This document shows positions 1-5,019 of a stretch of DNA of 5,416 bases, one piece after another. Where the stretch lies: contig JAQXFT010000108.1 of assembly GCA_029005335.1 (NCBI GenBank), positions 1 through 5,416 on the forward strand, in the 5' to 3' direction. Within the stretch, counting starts at the first letter, position 1; the number at the start of each line of letters is the position of its first letter. The DNA is from Oscillospiraceae bacterium (GTDB lineage: Bacteria; Bacillota; Clostridia; Oscillospirales; Ruminococcaceae). The position numbers and the translations under genes are program-made. The notes below the pieces were generated by a model that saw only the letters and a list, made by a program, of their open reading frames with translations, did not search any database and was not told the origin of the DNA.

Positions 1-71
1 TATTGTTATGTTTATTCGGTTACATTTATATTATATTATTTCGACACAAATTGAAACACCAGTTAAATAAA

Positions 72-84
72 CTACAAATTGTAG
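72..84. promoter_or_regulatory. 13-bp perfect palindrome, candidate operator upstream of the tetR-type gene
   Basis: The sequence reads CTACAA-A-TTGTAG, two perfect 6-bp half-sites around a single central base. It ends 13 bp before the -35 box of the first promoter. TetR-family proteins bind short dyads near their own promoters, so this could be the autoregulatory site. That role is inferred from position only, and no second copy was noticed elsewhere in the window. Confidence 0.35.
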
Positions 85-97
85 GGCAGATAATTAA

Positions 98-126
98 TTG
101 AAATTACCTGTCCTTTGTTATATAAT
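98..126 (+). promoter_or_regulatory. Promoter P1 (distal) for the tetR-type gene
   Basis: A -35 box TTGAAA (98-103) and a consensus -10 box TATAAT (121-126) are separated by exactly 17 bp. Transcription would start near 133, leaving a leader of about 110 nt before the GTG start at 243. The match to a housekeeping sigma-A promoter is strong. In vivo use is inferred. Confidence 0.6.
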
Positions 127-175
127 CGTAACAAGAATTAGTGAGTTGTCGGAAAAATTTATTATATTGAAAGTA

Positions 176-204
176 TTGCAAATTACTAATCTTTGTGCTA
201 TTAT
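176..204 (+). promoter_or_regulatory. Promoter P2 (proximal, extended -10) for the tetR-type gene
   Basis: A -35-like TTGCAA (176-181), 17 bp of spacer and a -10 TATTAT (199-204) preceded by TGC make an extended -10 element. Transcription would start near 211, giving a leader of about 30 nt. Two tandem promoters before one regulator suggest separate basal and regulated starts, but this is inferred. Confidence 0.5.
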
Positions 205-242
205 ATAAACGAACGATTATCTAAAAGATGAAAGGAGAGAAA

Positions 243-854
243 GTGTTAGTATTTAACGAAGAAGCACACGAGGCAAGAAAAGAAGAACTTATGAAAAAGT
301 GCTATGAATGTTTTGCTGAAAATGGTTTGAGTAGTACAGGTATAAGGACACTTGGGAAATATTGTGGTTGTAATTCGGCAACACTTTATTTATATTTCAA
401 AAATTTAGATGATTTAATAATTCAATCAACAGAATATTGTATGAGCAAAGTAGAAGATGAGTTCATGGCGAAAGCTCCTGCCAACGTGTCGGACTTATGG
501 CGTTTTATAGATGAGATTCCATACTGGACAGCCGAAACGCATGGAAAGAAGTACCGTCTGATGTATCAGATACATACGCATCCGAAATACAGAGAATACG
601 GTCAGAAATTCTTTGAGGGTGTTGACAGGCGATACACAGAATATGCGAAACAGTTAGAGGGAAATCTGGGGATTCCTTATCAGAAACTTACAGGGCTGAT
701 TTATATTCTTATTCGTGCCTGTGTTCACTATGCATTGTTTGAGGACGAATTTTATTTGAAATCACAGATTGCAGTGCTGAAAGAAAGCATTGAATTATTG
801 ACCGAAAAGTATAAATCCGGTTTTCAATTAACGGAAATAAATGCTGATGAATAA
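243..854 (+). CDS. TetR/AcrR-family transcriptional regulator
   Basis: This is a predicted one-component DNA-binding repressor of the TetR/AcrR type, 203 residues long, which is normal for the family. The N-terminal domain shows the classic layout: a first helix (about residues 12-28, including RKEELMKKCYECF), then a helix-turn-helix at about 34-52 ending in ATLYLYFKN followed by DDLI, matching the usual 'LYxYFxxKxxL' signature. The rest is a helical ligand and dimerisation domain with no recognisable ligand specificity. I chose the GTG at 243 because AAAGGAG (231-237) lies 5 nt before it. An in-frame ATG at 228 would add five residues but has no ribosome binding site of its own and contains this Shine-Dalgarno sequence as codons. 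It lies 145 bp before the large surface-protein gene with no clear terminator between them, so it may regulate or be co-transcribed with that gene. The target is unknown. Family call is firm, exact start moderately so. Confidence 0.9.
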   Translation: MLVFNEEAHEARKEELMKKCYECFAENGLSSTGIRTLGKYCGCNSATLYLYFKNLDDLIIQSTEYCMSKVEDEFMAKAPANVSDLWRFIDEIPYWTAETHGKKYRLMYQIHTHPKYREYGQKFFEGVDRRYTEYAKQLEGNLGIPYQKLTGLIYILIRACVHYALFEDEFYLKSQIAVLKESIELLTEKYKSGFQLTEINADE

Positions 855-856
855 AA

Positions 857-895
857 TGCCGTCAAAAAATTAATGAAAGGAGGAGTTTTCCGGCA
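857..895 (+). other. Hairpin presenting an orphan Shine-Dalgarno sequence
   Basis: TGCCG (857-861) can pair with CGGCA (891-895), and after a small internal mismatch AAAA can pair with TTTT. The loop carries AAAGGAGGAG (876-885), a near-perfect ribosome binding site with no ATG, GTG or TTG at a usable distance downstream. No T run follows, so this is not a standard terminator. It could be a remnant of a lost gene start or an RNA element in the leader of the large gene. Function unknown. Confidence 0.3.
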
Positions 896-909
896 GAAAT
901 ATTTTCATA

Positions 910-924
910 TTGGCAATAAGCCAA
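910..924 (+). other. Small stem-loop between the regulator and the surface-protein gene
   Basis: TTGGC (910-914) and GCCAA (920-924) form a 5-bp stem with loop AATAA. No T tract follows on either strand, so it is weak as a terminator. It overlaps a marginal promoter-like pair (TTGGCA at 910 and TATATA at 932, 16-bp spacing). The rest of 855-999 shows nothing else I can name. Confidence 0.2.
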
Positions 925-983
925 AACATAATATATAGTAGCAATGTCGGGAGCTGTATATATTAAATATCATGATTATATTT

Positions 984-992
984 AAAAGGAGG
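984..992 (+). promoter_or_regulatory. Ribosome binding site of the large surface-protein gene
   Basis: AAAAGGAGG stands 7 nt before the ATG at 1000. It is a near-full anti-16S match and fixes the start of the gene. Confidence 0.85.
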
Positions 993-999
993 AATAACT

Positions 1000-3900
1000 A
1001 TGGAAAGACAAACAAATTTTTCAAAGCGAATTTTTAGTATCATTCTGAGCCTGCTTATGGTTTTGTCTATGATGCTTTATTTTCCGGGTAGCGTATTCAA
1101 TGAATTGTCGGCAAGTGCGGATAGTTTGGTAAGAGCAAGCTTCAACGGTTTTGAGATCACGGCTTCGACATCAGGTTATCTTGAAGCTTTGAATAAGACT
1201 ATTAATGATTCAAGTAGTAATTTGACAAACTTTATTGTTACCCTTGAAAATGATATCACCATGGAAAACAGCATGGTAATTCCGGAAGGCAAGAATGTTA
1301 TAATTAACCTTGACGGTCATAAGCTTTCATATGGAGAAGGCCCCGCATTTTCTGTTTCGGGGAATCTGACAATAAACGGCAGTGGAACAATTACTTCAGG
1401 CAATAAAGATTCACTTTGTAGCGGTGCATGGATATATGACGGCGGAACCCTTAATGTGAACAATGCATCATTTGTGTCCTGTATAGGTACAATGGTGTTT
1501 AACATTAAACAAGGCGGAACAGTGAATATGAATTCAGGTTCAAGCATTGGAGCTCACGTTTGTCCAAAGGATTCAGTTTTGCCTTTATTACAAGGAACAG
1601 TGGTTAACAGCGGTACATTCAATATGAATGATTCAGCTGAATTGGCTCAACCCACATACAGCAGCCCCGTCATTGAGATAGTAGAATGTTGCGGTCTTTA
1701 CAATATTTCTGGAGGCGTTTTTAATGCAAACGGCGGAGTTATTGAAAGTAAAGTAAAGAATGAAGGTACAATCACAAGGACTGTGACGGATTCAACTACT
1801 CAATTTAATGATGAAGTATCAAATTTAGAGAGCGGTATTGTTGAAGCAGGTAATTACAATGGATATTTCATGAATAATGGTACTGTAAAGGGTGGAAACT
1901 TTACAAATGCTATCTCTGGTTTGTACAGAGTAACATTCTATACAGACGGCAGAATACTTGAAACTCAGTATCGTGCAAAAGCACCGATTACCGTTCCGAC
2001 AGAACCTACCAAAGCAGGTTATAAATTTACAGGGTGGTATAATAACGGTACAAAGTGGGATACTTCTGCAGATGTAACATCTGATATGATATTGAATGCA
2101 GGCTGGGAAGATACCGAAGCACCCATAATTTCAGGCATTGTTAATAATGGAAAATATTGTCTTTCGGCAAGTTTTACTGTATCTGATAATGTAGGCGTAG
2201 CTTCCGTAACTTCAAACGGCAATGCTGTTCCCTCAGCAGGTGGTAAGTATACTCTGAGTCCTGCAAGTGGCGTGCAGTCTGTAGTTGTAAAAGATAAGGC
2301 AGGCAACACAACTACTTACAGCGTAACAGTAAATGAAAAGCATACTTACAACAATTCAGGCTCATGTTCAGTCTGCTCAGTAAAGGATACAACTGCTCCT
2401 GTTATTTCAGGTATCGAAAACAACAAAACTTATTGTCTTTCTGCTAAATTTACAGTTTCTGACAATCATCAGGTTGATTCGGTAACAATAAACGGAAAAA
2501 CAGTTTCTGCCTCTGACGGTAAATATACAATTTCTCCTGCCAGCGGTGTACAGTCTGTAGTTGTAAAGGATAAGGCAGGCAACACAACTACCTACAAAGT
2601 AACAGTTAATGCAAATCACAGCTTCAACGATTCGGGCATATGTACAAACTGCAATGTTGCTGATAAGGAAAAACCTGTTTTATCAGGTGTTGTAAATAAA
2701 GGTGTATATTGCCTTTCTGCTGAATTTACAGTTTCTGACAATCACAAGGTTGATTCAGTTGAAATAAACGGTGAACCGGCCGAAGCTGTTAACGGAAAGT
2801 ATACATTGTCACCGGCAACAGGTAAGCAAAGTATAATTATTACGGATATAGCCGGAAATACTGCTATATATTATGTAACTGTAAATGCACAGCACAGCGA
2901 TGGCGAAGGTGGTATGTGTTCTGTTTGTGGCAAGGATAATACTGCTCCGGTATTTTCAGGTATAGCAGACGGCGAATCATACTGTGAATCAAGTCAATTC
3001 AGTGTTTCTGATAATGTGGGTGTAGTTTCCGTTACATTAAACGGTAAAGAGATTACTCCCGACAGCAATGGTAATTATATTATATCTTCTTCAGGCGAAC
3101 ATAAAATAATTGCAAAGGACGCAGAAGGAAATACTGTATCCTGTACCATTACTATCCAAAACCACTTATATTCAGTAAATGGTTTCTGTACTGCCTGCGA
3201 CGTTTATGAGCCTGCTGACAAGAACAGCAAGGGCGAATACGAAATCGGCAACGCAGGTCAGCTTTACTGGTTTGCGGATAAGGTAAACAACGACAACGCA
3301 AATTACGGAAGTGAAAACGCAGTTCTCACGGCGGATATTGTCGTAAATACAGGTGATGTTGCAAACTGTAACGGTGTAAAGGGTGACGGTTGGATTGACT
3401 GGACGCCTATCGGTAACGATTCAAACAAATACACCGGCATATTTGACGGACAGAATCACACCATAAGCGGATTGTATTTCAATGATTCAGATACATCTTA
3501 TGTCGGCTTGTTTGGTTGTATAAACGGCTGTACTATTCAAAATGTCGGCATTCTGGATTCATATTTTAAAGGATATATGTTCGTTGGTGGCGTGTGCGGA
3601 ATGAATGAAAATTGCACAATTATAAACTGCTATAACACAGGCAAAGTCAGCGGAACAGATTTTATCGGCGGTGTGTGCGGAAATAATTCCGGCACAATCA
3701 AAAATTGCTATAACACAGGTGAAGTCAGCGGTTCAGACAATAATGTTGGTGGCGTGTGCGGAAATAACAATTCCAGCATAATCGAAAACTGCTATTTTGA
3801 CAGTACAGTTTATAACGGAGATGCTGTGGGTACTGATGAAAAAGGCACTGCTTCTGAAAATGTCCTCGGAAAAACCACAGCACAGTTTAACAGCGGTGAA

Positions 3901-4821
3901 GTAGCATATCTTCTTTCACAGGGAGAAAACGGCTCTGTATGGGGTCAGATAATAGGCAAAGATAATTACCCTGTTTTAGGCGGTAAAAAGGTTCTTGCAA
4001 ATGTAGACCAGTCAGCTTTTGCAAATGATATTATTGTTTATGGTCAGAGTGCTTCTCTTGAAGGTACAATCGGCTTTAATATCTATGTTTCTGCTGATGA
4101 TTCTTATGAGTGGAATAAGACAATTGGCGGAGTTACAGGCGTTAAAAATGATGACGGACTGTATGTTTTCACCTACAAAGTAGCTGCTAAGGATATGGAT
4201 AAAAAAATTAAGTTTACTGTAAATGATAAAATTGATATTACAGTATCTGTTTCTGATTATCTTGCAGAACTTAGCAAAACTGATAACGAATCTCTCAGAA
4301 ACCTTGCAGATTCCATGAGCAATTACGGTGATGCAGCTAAATCATTCTTCAGCGGTGGAACTGTTGCAAATCAGACTGTTACAGACGATTTGAGCAATTA
4401 TGACTTCACAATTGGCACAAAGCCCGACGGTATAATTTACTATGGTTCAAGCATTATTCTTGAATCTGAAACAACTATAAGACATTATTTCAAGCTTGCG
4501 GAAGGCAGAAATATCAGTGAATATACAATCTCAGTTGACAGTATGGAATTAGCACCTTCAGACTCAGTCGACAGTATGAAATTAACTGCTGTAGAAAAAC
4601 AGGGTTATTACTACATTGAAATTCAGAATATCAGTGCAGAAAAGCTGGGAATGCCATTTAATATAATTATAAATGGCGAAAAAGTAATCACAAATTATTC
4701 TGTTCTCAGCTATGTAAATAAGGTTCTTGAGAGTGATTCAATAGATGATAACCTGAAAAATCTTGTAAAGGCACTTTATATCTACAACCAGAATGCACTT
4801 GCATATATAGCTATAGCATAA
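1000..4821 (+). CDS. Large secreted multidomain surface protein (beta-helix, InlB-type repeat, four Ig-like repeats, GLUG repeats)
   Basis: A 1273-residue exported protein, probably an adhesin or glycan-interacting surface protein; no catalytic motif was recognised. Residues 1-40 form a signal peptide: basic start with KR, hydrophobic core IFSIILSLLMVLSMMLYF, likely cleavage after ASA (40). Residues about 47-305 are rich in GGTLNVNNASF and SGTFNMNDS type turns, typical of a right-handed parallel beta-helix. Residues 309-371 match the Listeria/Bacteroidales InlB-type repeat (VTFYTDG, TEPTKAGYKFTGWY, LNAGW). Residues 372-735 hold four Ig-like units, each followed by an H-x6-7-G-x-C-x-x-C tail. 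Residues 745-995 are a GLUG-type region with VGGVCG repeats. Residues about 1003-1273 resemble a C-terminal module (YYGSSIILESETTIRHYF, KALYIYNQ) I recall from other Ruminococcus-like secreted proteins; its function is unknown. There is no LPXTG motif, C-terminal membrane helix or dockerin, so the anchoring mode is unclear. The start is set by AAGGAGG 7 nt upstream. It is followed after 15 bp by a small peptide gene, probably co-transcribed. Confidence 0.93.
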   Translation: MERQTNFSKRIFSIILSLLMVLSMMLYFPGSVFNELSASADSLVRASFNGFEITASTSGYLEALNKTINDSSSNLTNFIVTLENDITMENSMVIPEGKNVIINLDGHKLSYGEGPAFSVSGNLTINGSGTITSGNKDSLCSGAWIYDGGTLNVNNASFVSCIGTMVFNIKQGGTVNMNSGSSIGAHVCPKDSVLPLLQGTVVNSGTFNMNDSAELAQPTYSSPVIEIVECCGLYNISGGVFNANGGVIESKVKNEGTITRTVTDSTTQFNDEVSNLESGIVEAGNYNGYFMNNGTVKGGNFTNAISGLYRVTFYTDGRILETQYRAKAPITVPTEPTKAGYKFTGWYNNGTKWDTSADVTSDMILNAGWEDTEAPIISGIVNNGKYCLSASFTVSDNVGVASVTSNGNAVPSAGGKYTLSPASGVQSVVVKDKAGNTTTYSVTVNEKHTYNNSGSCSVCSVKDTTAPVISGIENNKTYCLSAKFTVSDNHQVDSVTINGKTVSASDGKYTISPASGVQSVVVKDKAGNTTTYKVTVNANHSFNDSGICTNCNVADKEKPVLSGVVNKGVYCLSAEFTVSDNHKVDSVEINGEPAEAVNGKYTLSPATGKQSIIITDIAGNTAIYYVTVNAQHSDGEGGMCSVCGKDNTAPVFSGIADGESYCESSQFSVSDNVGVVSVTLNGKEITPDSNGNYIISSSGEHKIIAKDAEGNTVSCTITIQNHLYSVNGFCTACDVYEPADKNSKGEYEIGNAGQLYWFADKVNNDNANYGSENAVLTADIVVNTGDVANCNGVKGDGWIDWTPIGNDSNKYTGIFDGQNHTISGLYFNDSDTSYVGLFGCINGCTIQNVGILDSYFKGYMFVGGVCGMNENCTIINCYNTGKVSGTDFIGGVCGNNSGTIKNCYNTGEVSGSDNNVGGVCGNNNSSIIENCYFDSTVYNGDAVGTDEKGTASENVLGKTTAQFNSGEVAYLLSQGENGSVWGQIIGKDNYPVLGGKKVLANVDQSAFANDIIVYGQSASLEGTIGFNIYVSADDSYEWNKTIGGVTGVKNDDGLYVFTYKVAAKDMDKKIKFTVNDKIDITVSVSDYLAELSKTDNESLRNLADSMSNYGDAAKSFFSGGTVANQTVTDDLSNYDFTIGTKPDGIIYYGSSIILESETTIRHYFKLAEGRNISEYTISVDSMELAPSDSVDSMKLTAVEKQGYYYIEIQNISAEKLGMPFNIIINGEKVITNYSVLSYVNKVLESDSIDDNLKNLVKALYIYNQNALAYIAIA
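2113..3198 (+). repeat. Four in-frame Ig-like repeats with C-terminal HxGxCxxC tails
   Basis: Four units of 92, 92, 92 and about 90 residues are marked by the tail histidines at residues 448, 540, 632 and 722. Each begins AP or KP-x-x-SGI/V, continues YC(L/E)S and FTVSDN, and has VxxxGKYTLSP-like and (A/I)GNT strands. Each ends H-x6-7-G-x-C-x-x-C (CSVC, CTNC, CSVC, CTAC). Repeats 1 and 2 are close even in DNA: 2275-2320 and 2551-2596 agree at 44 of 46 bases and share SGVQSVVVKDKAGNTTTY. Repeats 3 and 4 are more diverged. Confidence 0.85.
3502..3795 (+). repeat. GLUG-type repeats with 27-residue period
   Basis: Within the large protein, V/I-G-G/L-V/F-(C)G begins at residues 835, 862, 889 and 916, an exact 27-residue (81-nt) spacing. 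The last three carry GGVCG, and each is followed by I-x-NCY (Cys 877, 903, 931). Two copies share NCYNTG(K/E)VSG. This fits the GLUG motif family found in bacterial surface proteins and suggests stacked turns of a beta-solenoid. The family name is from memory of the pattern. Confidence 0.75.
4531..4596 (+). repeat. 33-nt imperfect tandem duplication inside the C-terminal module
   Basis: The strings encoding SVDSMELA (from 4531) and SVDSMKLT (from 4564) are two adjacent 33-nt units that agree at about 20 of their first 24 bases and then diverge. It adds about 11 residues just before the EKQGYYYIEI strand. Confidence 0.6.
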
Positions 4822-4822
4822 A

Positions 4823-4829
4823 AAGGAGG
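4823..4829 (+). promoter_or_regulatory. Ribosome binding site of the 36-residue peptide gene
   Basis: AAGGAGG lies 7 nt before the ATG at 4837 and begins two bases after the stop codon of the large gene. A consensus site at ideal spacing is the main reason to treat the very short ORF as a real gene. Confidence 0.8.
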
Positions 4830-4836
4830 GTTTACC

Positions 4837-4947
4837 ATGAAAGAAGAATACATTTCACCTGAAATTGAAATAGTTGAATTTGAGTGTGAAGACGTTATTA
4901 CTACAAGCAGTATTATCCCTGAAGAAAACGAACTGCCTATTTTTTAA
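4837..4947 (+). CDS. Small acidic peptide (36 aa), putative precursor or signalling peptide of unknown function
   Basis: This 36-residue product begins MKEEYISPEIEIVEFECEDV, continues ITTSS and ends NELPIF. It has about ten glutamates, one cysteine (residue 17) and no signal peptide or membrane segment. A consensus ribosome binding site 7 nt upstream and a start 15 bp after the large surface-protein stop argue that it is translated from the same mRNA. I recall many similar short ORFs in Clostridia opening K-x-Y-x-x-P-x-I-E-I-x-x-F and continuing DVI-x-TS, all without assigned function. The Y5-x-x-P8-x-I10 spacing resembles the leader motif of lasso-type precursor peptides, but no peptidase, cyclase or RRE protein is visible here and the ordinary acidic tail is a poor core. 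It could be a small regulator, a processed peptide or a partner of the surface protein. Reality as a gene is likely; function is not known. Confidence 0.7.
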   Translation: MKEEYISPEIEIVEFECEDVITTSSIIPEENELPIF

Positions 4948-4969
4948 AGACAACTAAAAAACAAACGGA

Positions 4970-5000
4970 AAGCACTGCATTAAACTGCAGTGCTTGTTTT
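4970..5000 (+). terminator. Intrinsic terminator or attenuator hairpin
   Basis: AAGCACTGCA (4970-4979) and TGCAGTGCTT (4986-4995) form a perfect 10-bp stem with a 6-nt loop, followed by GTTTT. It lies 22 bp after the small peptide's stop and ends directly at the A run leading into the next ribosome binding site. The T run is short, so termination may be partial. It would close the transcript of the surface protein and peptide. Confidence 0.75.
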
Positions 5001-5004
5001 AAAA

Positions 5005-5011
5005 AAGGAGG
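5005..5011 (+). promoter_or_regulatory. Ribosome binding site that decides the TTG start of the lipoprotein
   Basis: AAGGAGG lies 8 nt before TTG at 5020, with a T-rich spacer. No ATG or GTG precedes the signal peptide in this frame, so this site supports initiation at TTG. Confidence 0.75.
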
Positions 5012-5019
5012 TTTTTTTC

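Noticed and set aside
15..56. Possible divergent (minus-strand) promoter with TATAAT near 34-39
   Set aside because: The AT-rich tract contains a TATAAT on the reverse strand but no properly spaced -35 box, and any divergent gene would lie outside the window.
228..242. ATG at 228 as the start of the TetR-type regulator
   Set aside because: It lacks an upstream ribosome binding site, and the sequence after it is itself a good Shine-Dalgarno for GTG at 243. It remains possible.
910..937. Separate promoter for the large gene (TTGGCA, 16 bp, TATATA)
   Set aside because: Both boxes are weak matches in an AT-rich stretch and one overlaps a small stem-loop, so it is noted only as a possibility.
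873..938. A 21-residue ORF starting ATG at 873 (MKGGVFRQKYFHIG...)
   Set aside because: The ATG overlaps the AAAGGAGG itself and no ribosome binding site lies upstream of it. Nothing in the peptide is recognisable.
1317..1547. Antisense ORF of 76 codons within the large gene
   Set aside because: A shadow of the repetitive beta-helix coding region, with no ribosome binding site or recognisable product. The same holds for antisense frames at 2019-2309 and 2407-2619.
4837..4947. Calling the small peptide a lasso peptide or other RiPP precursor outright
   Set aside because: Only the Y-x-x-P-x-I spacing is suggestive. No maturation enzyme, RRE protein or exporter is in the window and the tail lacks a typical core.
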